Source of the DNA: a virus
Length of the DNA stretch: 64,000 nucleotides
Virus record (IMG/VR): IMGVR_UViG_3300030419_007641
Span: 132,878 to 196,877 of that record
Direction: 5' to 3' (one strand)
The position numbers were made by a program, and so were the translations under genes. Within the stretch, counting starts at the first letter, position 1; the number at the start of each line of letters is the position of its first letter. The notes below the pieces were generated by a model. That model saw only the letters and a list, made by a program, of their open reading frames with translations, searched no databases and was not told where the DNA came from. Of the stretch, positions 33,952-42,057 are shown in pieces.

Positions 33952-33958
33952 TATAAAG

Positions 33959-35749
33959 ATGCCAGGACCAGGACCTTCAACTTCACCAGACCAAAATCGT
34001 TCATATGTAACTAATGATGGGCGCGCCTCTACCTTTGGTAGGAATCTAGTTCAATATATTCAAAATAGACTTCCGTATGCAAATAACGTCGAGGATCAGT
34101 CGTTAAATCCAAAATATAAATTTTTTGCGAAAGCAGGAATGAGGCGCGCTGAAGCACTAGCCCGTGCATCTGTATCTTCTTCGAACCCTTATAATAATTT
34201 ACCTATTGGTGATTTTGGAAAAGATACTACATTTCAAGATGTCATGTACGCAAATGTACAGGATGACAAGGGAGGTAGATTAAGAGACTATAGAATAATG
34301 GCTGCTTATTCCGAAGTAGCTGATGCTTTAGATGAAATATGTGATGAAACTATAAATCCGGACGAATCTGGATATGTTGCTAAGCTTCAATTAAAAAATA
34401 CAGATCTCACAATTGCAGAAAAAAAGGAACTAGACGATGAATTTGATAAGTATATAACCTATTACGACTTAAAAAATAGGGGCTGGGAATATTTTAGGCA
34501 ATTGCTTGTTGAGGGTGAAGTTTTCTTTGAGCTTATTATTCATGAAGGGTATGTTGATGATGGTGTTCTTGGAGTTATTAATTTACCAGCAGAAATAATA
34601 GATCCCGTCTATAATAACATACAAAATATGCTCGTAAAGGGGTTCATTTATAGAAAGCCTATATTTACCCCAAATAACCCTGCCAAGGTAGAGAAAGTGG
34701 AATTTATTCCTATGGATCAAAATCAGATTGTATATATTAACTCCGGCGTGTATAATGATACTAAAAATTTCGTGGTGCCATTCTTAGAAAATGCCCGTCG
34801 CCCCTATAGGCAGCTGTCTTTAATTGAAGATGCAATTGTAATATATAGATTAGTAAGGGCTCCAGAACGACTGGTATTTAATATTGATGTAGGTAACATG
34901 TCACCACCGAAAGCTGAAGCATACTTAAAGAAACTTATTCAAAATTACTGGTCTAGAAAAACATTTGACCTTGATCAAAATGATGTGGTTAAAAAGTTTA
35001 ATCCGCAATCCATGCTTGATGCATTTTGGTTTGCAAAACGAGCAGGTCAAGATGCTTCTACTGTTAATCAGCTCGACGGTGCACAGAATTTAGGTGAACT
35101 TTCCGATCTAATGTACTTTATTAAGAAGCTTTACAGGGCTCTTAAGGTACCATCAGCTCGACTTGACCCAGAGCAGTCTGTAGAAGCCGGCGGCACTTCT
35201 ATTCTTAGAGAAGAATTAAAATTTGCAAGATTTGTTATTAGGCAGCAGGAACGATTTGCAGCTGGTATTAAGAGGGGATTTATTACACATCTTAAATTAA
35301 AAAAATTATTTGAAAAATTCGATCTGATAGAAACTAATATAGAGGTTGTATTTAATGTACCTACTAACTTTTTTGAATTAAGAGAAAGCCAGAGACTAGA
35401 ATTAAAATCTGGTGCATATACATCTATAGCTGCAGATTCATTTATATCTGCAACCTATGCGCAGAAAAAATATTTAGGCTGGAAAGATAGAGACATTTTA
35501 GCTAACCGAGAGTTTTTGAGAAAAGATGCTGAACTAGGATGGGAGCTAGCTCAAATAGGAGCAGCTGGCCCAGCATGGAAAGAACAAGCAATCGCCGGTG
35601 AGCTAGCAGCTGGAGAAGAAGGAGCCGTTGACATGGGCGGTGAAGGAGGAGGAGGGGGTATACCAGACTTTGGTGGTGGTCCCGCTGATGTAGGTGGTGA
35701 AGAAGTAGAAGTAGAAGCCGAGACAGAAGTAGAAGCTCCTGTAGAATAA
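33959..35749 (+). CDS. 20: Portal vertex protein (gp20-like)
   Basis: 596 residues. RIMAAYSEVADALDEICDETINP is the conserved gp20 N-terminal helix, WEYFRQLLVEGEVFFELI follows, and LSDLMYFIKKLYRALKVPSARLDPEQ with ILREELKFARFVIRQQERFA is the strongest portal signature. The portal dodecamer starts prohead assembly and is the DNA channel. The C-terminal 50 residues are Gly- and Glu-rich (low complexity), beyond the T4 length. First large gene of the head block. Confidence 0.93.
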   Translation: MPGPGPSTSPDQNRSYVTNDGRASTFGRNLVQYIQNRLPYANNVEDQSLNPKYKFFAKAGMRRAEALARASVSSSNPYNNLPIGDFGKDTTFQDVMYANVQDDKGGRLRDYRIMAAYSEVADALDEICDETINPDESGYVAKLQLKNTDLTIAEKKELDDEFDKYITYYDLKNRGWEYFRQLLVEGEVFFELIIHEGYVDDGVLGVINLPAEIIDPVYNNIQNMLVKGFIYRKPIFTPNNPAKVEKVEFIPMDQNQIVYINSGVYNDTKNFVVPFLENARRPYRQLSLIEDAIVIYRLVRAPERLVFNIDVGNMSPPKAEAYLKKLIQNYWSRKTFDLDQNDVVKKFNPQSMLDAFWFAKRAGQDASTVNQLDGAQNLGELSDLMYFIKKLYRALKVPSARLDPEQSVEAGGTSILREELKFARFVIRQQERFAAGIKRGFITHLKLKKLFEKFDLIETNIEVVFNVPTNFFELRESQRLELKSGAYTSIAADSFISATYAQKKYLGWKDRDILANREFLRKDAELGWELAQIGAAGPAWKEQAIAGELAAGEEGAVDMGGEGGGGGIPDFGGGPADVGGEEVEVEAETEVEAPVE

Positions 35750-36097
35750 CTACCTCGAAGGATTCATACTAAAGAATTGAGTTCTAAAGTAAACTACCCC
35801 AGCAGCAGAGCCGATAACAGATAGCTGATCCGAATTTGTTAATCCTCTAAAAGTAAAGCTTTCATCATTTTTAACAGACATTGCAAATGCGCTTACTGTT
35901 TTATTATCTGTACCTATGTAATTCTGATCAAATGCACTTAAAGTAGCACCTGTTCTGTTAACTAAAATAACTTCTGAGCAGGGTTGTGCAGTTAGCTGTG
36001 TTACTGCAGTAGTTACAATAGTCTGAGCAAAAGATCTGCATTGATTAATATTAAAATATTTACTATAAGCATTACTAGTAGGTATCTGATCCGCCAT
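35750..36097 (-). CDS. Small putative virion protein, leftward
   Basis: 115 residues. SEVILVNRTGATLSAFDQNYIG, then SFTFRGLTNSDQLSVIGSAAGVVYFRTQFF, is a beta-rich arrangement common in small phage structural or fibre-tip proteins. It is the only leftward gene in the head block, ending 1 base after gp20. An ACTAAATA box on the minus strand (36103-36110) lies 5 bases before its start. Function unknown. Confidence 0.5.
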   Translation of the reverse strand: MADQIPTSNAYSKYFNINQCRSFAQTIVTTAVTQLTAQPCSEVILVNRTGATLSAFDQNYIGTDNKTVSAFAMSVKNDESFTFRGLTNSDQLSVIGSAAGVVYFRTQFFSMNPSR

Positions 36098-36102
36098 ATA
36101 TT

Positions 36103-36121
36103 TATTTAGTCTGAATAAATA
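36103..36121. promoter_or_regulatory. Back-to-back late promoter-like boxes
   Basis: Two boxes face opposite ways in the 29-base gap between divergent genes: ACTAAATA on the minus strand (36103-36110), 5 bases before the ATG ending at 36097, and AATAAATA on the plus strand (36114-36121), 5 bases before the ATG at 36127. Together they leave almost no untranslated leader on either side. Confidence 0.55.
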
Positions 36122-36126
36122 ATTTT

Positions 36127-37374
36127 ATGGCACTTGCATGCACAATAAAACCGCTTTCTGCATTTCTATCTACAAATCTTAATAATAAAATACAAACATT
36201 TGATAATTTAGGTGATAGAATAAAAAGATCACTTGGCTATCCTCTTGTATCTTTAGAAATACATACAGATCAACTAAGAGAAAATATTCAAATAGCCATA
36301 GAGTATTTTACTAAATACGCTGGTTATACAAGAGAGTATCTAATTTTTGATTCTAACATGTATGAACAAGATAAGGGTATTAGATTAGATTTACTATATA
36401 CTTTAAGTAATACTAATTTAGATACTTGTGCTAGAAAGATCGGAGGAAACAATCCTCAAGGCCCGGGCCCTGAATGGTATGGTAGCTCACCATCAAGTAT
36501 TTACGTTACAACGTCTACCCTAAGTTCATCAGTTTTTCAATACGGTATAGCTAATCCTACTTCACCTACATTATCCGCTTCTTTATCTTCTTGCTTTACA
36601 GATAATTTAGATAAATTTGAATTATTAGACGCTTCTCTATATACTGCGATTACCTCATTAAGTTCGCACACCGGCGCATTTGGTGGTAATGCTGCTATAC
36701 ATGGTGTAGGTCATCATAATTTTGGTCAGGTGTTAAGCGCATATTTTGCAAAAAGCTATAGACAAACCTTTACTCTAGAAGGATCTGCTACAGACTCTAT
36801 CTTTTTTCAGAATGTATTTGATTATGATGTAATGGATTATAGAAAAGTTGTTGAGGTAACTGACTTTGAAGAAGGCTCAACAACCGGAATTAACACCTTA
36901 TTTACATTAGAGCAGACCTTAGCTCAGCAAACATATTTTAGTTATGCACTCGGAAACTATGGATTTGATCTTGTTTCATGGTATACATTAAAAGAATGGA
37001 TTGATACAAGAGAAAAAATGTTAGCTATACGACGAGATGTTAAATTTGATCCTCGAACGCAATATATGCAAATGTATCCTCAACCTGGGTCTGAAAGATT
37101 TTATGGTGTTATTTCATGTTACTTGGAAAGACCAATTAGAGATGTAATAAAAGAACAATGGGTATATGAATATGCTTTAGCTCTAACTATGATTGTTATA
37201 GGTAGAGTAAGAGGTAAATTTGGCGATGTTTCATTATTAGGCGGGGGTTCCCTTAATTATGCTGATATGTTAAATGAGGGCTTAGAGCGAAAAAAAGAAT
37301 TGGAAGCTAAATTAATGGAAGGACCATCTCCTGGATTCGGCGATGCTGATCCATCAATGTTCTTTGTAGGATGA
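36127..37374 (+). CDS. Putative head-neck structural protein
   Basis: 415 residues. It opens near LGYPLVSLEIHTDQLRENIQIAIEYFTKYAGY, a segment I recall from structural proteins of T4-like and larger phages, and ends with VYEYALALTMIVIGRVRGKFGDVSLLGGG and SPGFGDADPSMFFVG. A Ser/Thr-rich beta insert lies between. Its place between portal and gp4 argues for a head or neck component. It is not clearly gp13, gp14 or gp67. Confidence 0.5.
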   Translation: MALACTIKPLSAFLSTNLNNKIQTFDNLGDRIKRSLGYPLVSLEIHTDQLRENIQIAIEYFTKYAGYTREYLIFDSNMYEQDKGIRLDLLYTLSNTNLDTCARKIGGNNPQGPGPEWYGSSPSSIYVTTSTLSSSVFQYGIANPTSPTLSASLSSCFTDNLDKFELLDASLYTAITSLSSHTGAFGGNAAIHGVGHHNFGQVLSAYFAKSYRQTFTLEGSATDSIFFQNVFDYDVMDYRKVVEVTDFEEGSTTGINTLFTLEQTLAQQTYFSYALGNYGFDLVSWYTLKEWIDTREKMLAIRRDVKFDPRTQYMQMYPQPGSERFYGVISCYLERPIRDVIKEQWVYEYALALTMIVIGRVRGKFGDVSLLGGGSLNYADMLNEGLERKKELEAKLMEGPSPGFGDADPSMFFVG

Positions 37375-37811
37375 GGAAAAAATGGCGGCAAGGTATTTTT
37401 GTACCTAAAAATCAAGACAAATTTATTGGTAATAAAGCGACCTATAGATCAGGGTTGGAGTTAAAGTTTTTTAGATTTTGTGATGATAGTCCAAATGTAC
37501 TGAAATGGGGTAGCGAAAACGTAGTAGTTCCATATAAAAGCCCCCTTGATAATAGAATGCACAAATATTATGTTGATAATTTGGTCATTATAAAAGAGGG
37601 TGAAGAGATTAAAAAATATCTTGTTGAAATTAAACCATATAAACAGACAAAAAAACCTCAAACCAAGTATAGAAAAAAATCCCACTTGCTTTACGAGCAA
37701 AGAGCTTTTGTTACTAATCAAGCTAAATGGCAGGCAGCTCGAGAATATTGTAAAAAATGCGGATATAGCTTTATTATTATTACAGAAAAGGAGCTTTATT
37801 TAAAGAAGTGA
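37371..37811 (+). CDS. 4: Head completion protein (gp4-like, TnsA endonuclease fold)
   Basis: 146 residues. YRSGLELKFFRFCDDSPNVLKWGSE, VPYKSPLDNRMHKYYVDNLVI, YLVEIKPYKQT and ANWKAA-like QAKWQAAREYCKKCGY follow T4 gp4 closely (SFFKFCDxNPNVLKWGSEE, VPYxSPxDxxxHRYYPD, VEIKP, NQAKWxAA). Glu and Asp-X(n)-Glu-X-Lys (EIKP) are the TnsA-like nuclease residues. gp4 completes the head after packaging. ATGA overlap upstream. Confidence 0.85.
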   Translation: MRKKWRQGIFVPKNQDKFIGNKATYRSGLELKFFRFCDDSPNVLKWGSENVVVPYKSPLDNRMHKYYVDNLVIIKEGEEIKKYLVEIKPYKQTKKPQTKYRKKSHLLYEQRAFVTNQAKWQAAREYCKKCGYSFIIITEKELYLKK

Positions 37812-37818
37812 ATAAATA
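37811..37818 (+). promoter_or_regulatory. Late promoter-like box AATAAATA
   Basis: AATAAATA directly after the gp4-like stop, ending 5 bases before the gp21 ATG at 37824. The same box and spacing occur before the next small gene (38488-38495, ATG at 38501). Confidence 0.5.
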
Positions 37819-37823
37819 ATTGT

Positions 37824-38489
37824 ATGGCATTAAAACTTAACTTGGTTGTTGAAAAACCTGACATAGATGATCAGTTCGAATACATTGAGGAAGAAGTAGA
37901 TAGAAATTCACCTACTAATTTATATATAAAAGGTCCTTACATGATGGCGGAAGGTGTTAATAGGAACAAACGATTATATCCCCTAGGAGAGTTAGAAAGA
38001 GAAGTTAGAAGATATAACGAAGAAATGATTGTACCGGGACGTGCAATGGGTGAGCTAAATCATCCAACTTCAGCAGATGTAGATCTAGAAAGGGCATGCC
38101 ATATGGTAACAGAGCTCACACAAGACGGAAATGTATTTTATGGTAAATCAAAAGTATTATCAACTCCATGTGGGCAAATAGTAAGGTCACTAATTAATGA
38201 TGGCGTTAAAGTTGGAATGTCATCTAGAGCTTTAGGTACGTTAGAAGAAAGCCAAGAGCACAACACAGTTAAAAATATGAAGCTTGTTGCTATCGACTGT
38301 GTTGCAGATCCATCATATCCTAGTGCGTTTGTTAATGGTATTTTAGAATCAAAGCAGTGGGTTATTGCTGGTGATGGAAAATACGAAGAAGTGTATGAAA
38401 ATTTTGAAAAATCATTACAAAGACTCCCTAAAAAGGATGTAGATTTCTTTTTACGTGATAGAATTTTAAACTTTATTAAGTCAATATAA
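37824..38489 (+). CDS. 21: Prohead core protein protease (gp21-like)
   Basis: 221 residues. GELNHP (His80) and GVKVGMSSRALG (Ser133/134) are the catalytic histidine and serine segments of the gp21 prohead protease, followed by VAIDCVADPSYPSAFVNG. The enzyme cuts scaffold, capsid and internal proteins after hydrophobic-X-Glu in the prohead. Candidate sites occur in gp23 (LLE49) and in the leaders of about ten proteins at 0.2-9 kb. Confidence 0.92.
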   Translation: MALKLNLVVEKPDIDDQFEYIEEEVDRNSPTNLYIKGPYMMAEGVNRNKRLYPLGELEREVRRYNEEMIVPGRAMGELNHPTSADVDLERACHMVTELTQDGNVFYGKSKVLSTPCGQIVRSLINDGVKVGMSSRALGTLEESQEHNTVKNMKLVAIDCVADPSYPSAFVNGILESKQWVIAGDGKYEEVYENFEKSLQRLPKKDVDFFLRDRILNFIKSI

Positions 38490-38500
38490 TAAATAATATT

Positions 38501-38647
38501 ATGGCCAAGGAAAAAAACAAAATTATTAAATTTATAGAAGAGGTTTCTAATAAAAATTATGCCCAGGCTAATAAATATTTAAAGAGCCTCATCGAGGATA
38601 AAATAACAAAAAAAATCGATAAGGCTACAGACAAACCACTCTTTTAA
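38501..38647 (+). CDS. Small prohead core peptide (gp67-like position)
   Basis: 48 residues. It starts at the ATG at 38501 with an AATAAATA box 5 bases upstream and stops at 38647, two bases before the scaffold gene. The peptide is helical and Lys/Glu-rich (IIKFIEEVSNKNYAQANKYL, then SLIEDKITKKIDK). T4 gp67 and the matching small core proteins of marine T4-like phages are similarly short, charged and placed beside gp21. Call rests on size, charge and position. Confidence 0.6.
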   Translation: MAKEKNKIIKFIEEVSNKNYAQANKYLKSLIEDKITKKIDKATDKPLF

Positions 38648-38649
38648 TC

Positions 38650-39504
38650 ATGGCAGCAAAAAAACAAGTATTACCTAAACAAGCAACAGATGTACTTACT
38701 GAAGAATCAGTAAGTGCTATAGAAGATGCTATTAAAGATAAAGTAGAGTTACAAGTAGAAGCAGCTCTTACTCAGCAAGATGATATATATGCTGAAAAGC
38801 TTCAAGAGCTTGTAACGGCAATCGACAAAGACCATACATCTAAATTAAATAGAGTGGTTGAAGCTGTTGACAGTAACAACGCCAATAAATTACTTAAAGT
38901 TGTTAATCGATATGAAAAAGAGCTCAATTCTAAAGCTAGTGGTTTTAAAGAAACATTAGTAGAATCTATTTCTGATTATCTTGAAGAGTACGTTGACGAG
39001 GTAATTCCCCAACAAGCTATTTTAGAAGCAACTCAAAACAGAACTGCTATAGAGGTTCTTGCTAATTTAAGAAAGGTTCTTGCTGTCGATTCAACACTAA
39101 TGAGCGAATCCGTTAAAGAAGCTGTTGTTGATGGTAAAGCACAAATTGACGAATTACGCAATGATCTGAAAAAGCTACAAAAAGAGAATAAGCTCCTTAA
39201 AGAAGCTTATACTACTACCAAAGCAGACTTAATATTAGAATCTAAAACAGCACATCTCACCGGTAAGAAAAAAGAATATATGATGAGAATTCTCGGTGAT
39301 AAGTCTCCAAAGTTTATTGAAGAGAATTTTGATTATACTGAGCGACTTTTTGATAAAAAGGAGAAAGAGAGACTTAGTGTTATTAAAGAAGAGGCATTTA
39401 CACAGCGTAAGGTCAAAGCTGATGCCCCTCGTCCAAAAATTTCAGAGAAGAAAAAGGATCCCCGTAACCCATATTTAGAGGAGTTGCAGAGACATCACAA
39501 ATAA
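38650..39504 (+). CDS. 22: Prohead core scaffold protein (gp22-like)
   Basis: 284 residues, almost wholly helical and rich in Glu, Lys and Leu, with a long coiled coil around residues 160-220 (IDELRNDLKKLQKENKLLKE). Position between gp21/gp67-like and gp23, and composition, are those of gp22, the major scaffold removed by gp21. Sequence identity among gp22 proteins is low, so the call leans on context and on the C-terminal KKDPRNPYLEELQR. Confidence 0.85.
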   Translation: MAAKKQVLPKQATDVLTEESVSAIEDAIKDKVELQVEAALTQQDDIYAEKLQELVTAIDKDHTSKLNRVVEAVDSNNANKLLKVVNRYEKELNSKASGFKETLVESISDYLEEYVDEVIPQQAILEATQNRTAIEVLANLRKVLAVDSTLMSESVKEAVVDGKAQIDELRNDLKKLQKENKLLKEAYTTTKADLILESKTAHLTGKKKEYMMRILGDKSPKFIEENFDYTERLFDKKEKERLSVIKEEAFTQRKVKADAPRPKISEKKKDPRNPYLEELQRHHK

Positions 39505-39522
39505 TTTCAACCCTGAACAATG

Positions 39523-39560
39523 AGGTGCTTGTCACCTGAGTATCTTGGGACTAGATCCCA
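39523..39560 (+). promoter_or_regulatory. Two tandem short hairpins in the gp23 leader
   Basis: AGGTG (39523-39527) pairs with CACCT (39533-39537), and TGGGA (39546-39550) with TCCCA (39556-39560); each has a 5-base stem and 5-base loop. They sit in the 83-base gap before gp23, followed by AAAGGAA (39574-39580) as a Shine-Dalgarno 7 bases before the ATG. Unlike most genes here, gp23 has a real leader. They may stabilise the capsid mRNA or set translation. Confidence 0.4.
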
Positions 39561-39587
39561 TGAGGTAAAAATGAAAGGAAACGTCTA

Positions 39588-41114
39588 ATGAATAACAAAC
39601 CACAATCATTTATCGATAGAGATAGAGCAGACTTACTTCTTGAGAAGTGGGCACCTGTTCTTGACTATTCTTCTGATAGTGTTAAGCCCATTGAGGACGA
39701 TCATACCCGTTTAAATACTGCCATGCTTCTTGAGAACCAAGAAAAATGGTGTATTGAGGAAGGATCAACTGCAGGAGCAACTCCTGGAGGTTCTTTCGGT
39801 AACGGTGCTACTGTTGGTGGTGTATATAACCCCATTACCAACGATGTAAACTCCAGTGACTCTTATGCCACTGGTGATGCCCGTCTTCCAAAAGTGCTTA
39901 TTCCGATGATTCGTCGTACGTTCCCTGAGCTTATCACCAATGAAATCGTTGGTGTCCAGCCTATGTCAGGTCCTGTTGGACTTGCATTTGCCCTTCGTTA
40001 TGCTTATCAGTCCGAAAACTTAGGTACCGGTACTGATGGCACTACAACTCGCGATAGCAATACCGGTGCAGGAAATATTCCTAACACCCAAGCTACGTTA
40101 GATGAGTATAACGGAGCAGAAGGACTTCCCGCTGATGAACTTGGTTATCAATTGCTTGATACCCGGTTCACCGGTTCATCCTCTACGAGGTTGTCCGGTG
40201 CTGCAGACTGGTACTTTGCAGCACAAGATCAAGGTGTAGCTCAGATTCTTTCCGCTTTTGAGATTACTGGTAACATTCCTCAGGTTGAGGTTAAGTTCGA
40301 GAAAACAGCAGTTGAGGCCGGCACACGCCGTCTTGGCGCACGCTGGTCTGTCGAGCTTGAGCAAGACCTTAAGAACATGAATGGTATTGATATTGACGCC
40401 GAGATCACAAACGCTATGTCGTATGAGATTCAAGCTGAGATCGACCGTGAAATGCTCATGAGAATGATCCAGGCAGCTCTTGGTCAGGAAGGAACCGCCG
40501 GCTATTCTACATGGTCACCTGCTTCTGCAGATGGTCGTTGGATGGTTGAGCGTAATAGGGACTTTTATCAGCGTCTTATCATTGAAGCCAATCGCATTGC
40601 CGTACGTAACAGACGTGGAGCTGCTAACTTTGTTGTTGCTACTCCTCGTGTTTGCGCCATCCTTGAGATGCTCCCTGAATTCCAGTGGGTACCTGTACAA
40701 GGTGACGTAAATACTCAGCCTGTGGGTATTGCAAAGGTTGGTTCGCTTGGTGGAAGATTTAACGTTTACCGTGATACCAGAACTGAAGTACAGGGGAGTC
40801 CTAGTTATAACTCGCCAAGTTCAGAGGCATATTCTAGAGGAAGTGGAGGTGCACTCACCACTACTGGAATCGAGTATGCACTTCTTGGCTACAAGGGCCC
40901 TGAGTTCTACGATACTGGTATCATTTATTGTCCTTACATTCCTGTCATGGTACAGAGAACCATCGGTCCAAACGATTTTGCGCCACGCGTTGGCTTGCTT
41001 ACTCGTTATGGTGTTGTTGACAACATCTTTGGAGCGCATCTCTACTACCATGTCATTATTGTTCAGGGACTCGGTATCGCGTTCACTCCAGCTTCTCAGT
41101 CGGTGTACTTCTAA
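39588..41114 (+). CDS. 23: Major capsid protein (gp23-like)
   Basis: 508 residues. ARLPKVLIPMIRRTFPELITNEIVGVQPMSGPVGLAFALRYAY is the best-known gp23 segment, and the C-terminal YKGPEFYDTGIIYCPYIPVM and TRYGV are also standard. Residues 47-50 (LLE then N) give a gp21 cleavage site that would release the first 49 residues. Codons are noticeably richer in G/C than in neighbours, as expected for a highly expressed gene. It has a good Shine-Dalgarno and is followed by a strong terminator. Confidence 0.97.
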   Translation: MNNKPQSFIDRDRADLLLEKWAPVLDYSSDSVKPIEDDHTRLNTAMLLENQEKWCIEEGSTAGATPGGSFGNGATVGGVYNPITNDVNSSDSYATGDARLPKVLIPMIRRTFPELITNEIVGVQPMSGPVGLAFALRYAYQSENLGTGTDGTTTRDSNTGAGNIPNTQATLDEYNGAEGLPADELGYQLLDTRFTGSSSTRLSGAADWYFAAQDQGVAQILSAFEITGNIPQVEVKFEKTAVEAGTRRLGARWSVELEQDLKNMNGIDIDAEITNAMSYEIQAEIDREMLMRMIQAALGQEGTAGYSTWSPASADGRWMVERNRDFYQRLIIEANRIAVRNRRGAANFVVATPRVCAILEMLPEFQWVPVQGDVNTQPVGIAKVGSLGGRFNVYRDTRTEVQGSPSYNSPSSEAYSRGSGGALTTTGIEYALLGYKGPEFYDTGIIYCPYIPVMVQRTIGPNDFAPRVGLLTRYGVVDNIFGAHLYYHVIIVQGLGIAFTPASQSVYF

Positions 41115-41160
41115 TATTAGAACGTCGCTGATTAAGCAGCAGTCGAGAGACAACTTGAGA

Positions 41161-41192
41161 AACGGTGGGATGAAAGTCCCACCGTTTTTTTT
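41161..41192 (+). terminator. Intrinsic terminator after gp23
   Basis: AACGGTGGGA (41161-41170) pairs perfectly with TCCCACCGTT (41177-41186) around a 6-base loop, and a run of eight T follows (41185-41192). This is a textbook rho-independent terminator at the end of the head operon. Confidence 0.92.
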
Positions 41193-41223
41193 GTATAAGT
41201 TTAAGTAAATAGGTACTAATTAC

Positions 41224-41231
41224 CATAAATA
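41224..41231 (+). promoter_or_regulatory. Late promoter-like box CATAAATA
   Basis: CATAAATA follows the gp23 terminator and ends 5 bases before the ATG at 41237, so the next gene has its own late promoter. Confidence 0.55.
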
Positions 41232-41236
41232 TTCAT

Positions 41237-41782
41237 ATGGCAGACTTTATATCTTTTGACCAAGGCGTTTATACATTTCAGGATGTGGATGAACGGTTCG
41301 CAAAACCAAATATTATCCCAACAAATGCAGCGCAATCATATGGAATGACCATATCTGCAGTTGATACTAAAACAAGCAAAACCATACTTAGTATTATATC
41401 ACCAGGAAGTAAAGGAAATGTTGGTCTTACTACCGGTAATAAAGCAATTTCAGCTGTCGGTGTATTATTTAATTACACAGGTGGTCAGACTAGTATGAAC
41501 AGTGTATCTACTCGCTGCATTTCTCTAAGTGCACCACACCATGGTGGAGGTGTTAATACAGTTATAGCTACATCTATTTCATCAGCTTTTGACTGTGCTG
41601 TTATTTATGGTGATCATACAACCATACGATATGCACCATCTGCATATACAGACGGTAAAGTACAAGAAGGAGGCGGAATTGCACCTACACAGCCATGTGA
41701 CATGTCCGAACCAGGAGTTACTACTAGTACAGATGCTGTTGGCCCAAATATTAGACGTCTTGTAAATTCAGGCTACCTATAG
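41237..41782 (+). CDS. Putative virion protein downstream of capsid
   Basis: 181 residues, rich in Ser, Thr, Gly and Ala with beta character, and a His-rich patch (SAPHHGGGVN). No domain recognised. It lies alone between the gp23 terminator and the leftward fibre operon, converging with 41785 only 2 bases away. A decoration protein is possible; nothing specific is visible. Confidence 0.5.
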   Translation: MADFISFDQGVYTFQDVDERFAKPNIIPTNAAQSYGMTISAVDTKTSKTILSIISPGSKGNVGLTTGNKAISAVGVLFNYTGGQTSMNSVSTRCISLSAPHHGGGVNTVIATSISSAFDCAVIYGDHTTIRYAPSAYTDGKVQEGGGIAPTQPCDMSEPGVTTSTDAVGPNIRRLVNSGYL

Positions 41783-41784
41783 GA

Positions 41785-42057
41785 TTAATCGTCAGTAGTC
41801 TGAATCCAATCATCTGGAAGCTCTTCTAGCAATGCGCTAGTCTCTGCACCTGTCAAGAGATTTCTATAATCTCTATCCGGGTCATCTGTAAAGATATGTA
41901 AAGCAGCACGTGGATTAGTATCCGTTTCCTCTACTATAACACCCCATATATATCTGGAACCATTTGGATCTCCTTTGTGATATGCGAGACCCTCATCAAT
42001 TCCAGCTTGTTCACTGCGAGCTAACGCATCAGCTTCGTTGTTATATAATAAGTACAT
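41785..42057 (-). CDS. Small fibre-associated hypothetical protein
   Basis: 90 residues, acidic. MYLLYNNEADALARSEQAG at the start and a tryptophan near the end match small proteins coded after tail fibres in T4-like marine phages. Its start overlaps the upstream fibre stop by 1 base (TAATG). It could be a fibre chaperone or assembly factor, which is inference. Confidence 0.5.
   Translation of the reverse strand: MYLLYNNEADALARSEQAGIDEGLAYHKGDPNGSRYIWGVIVEETDTNPRAALHIFTDDPDRDYRNLLTGAETSALLEELPDDWIQTTDD

Noticed and set aside
40729-41208. Open frames on both strands within and after gp23 (40176-40433, 40480-40710, 40729-41208, 40821-41153)
   Set aside because: They lie inside or overlap the high-confidence capsid gene, have no family motifs and reflect its GC-richer codons; the 41208 end also reads through the terminator.
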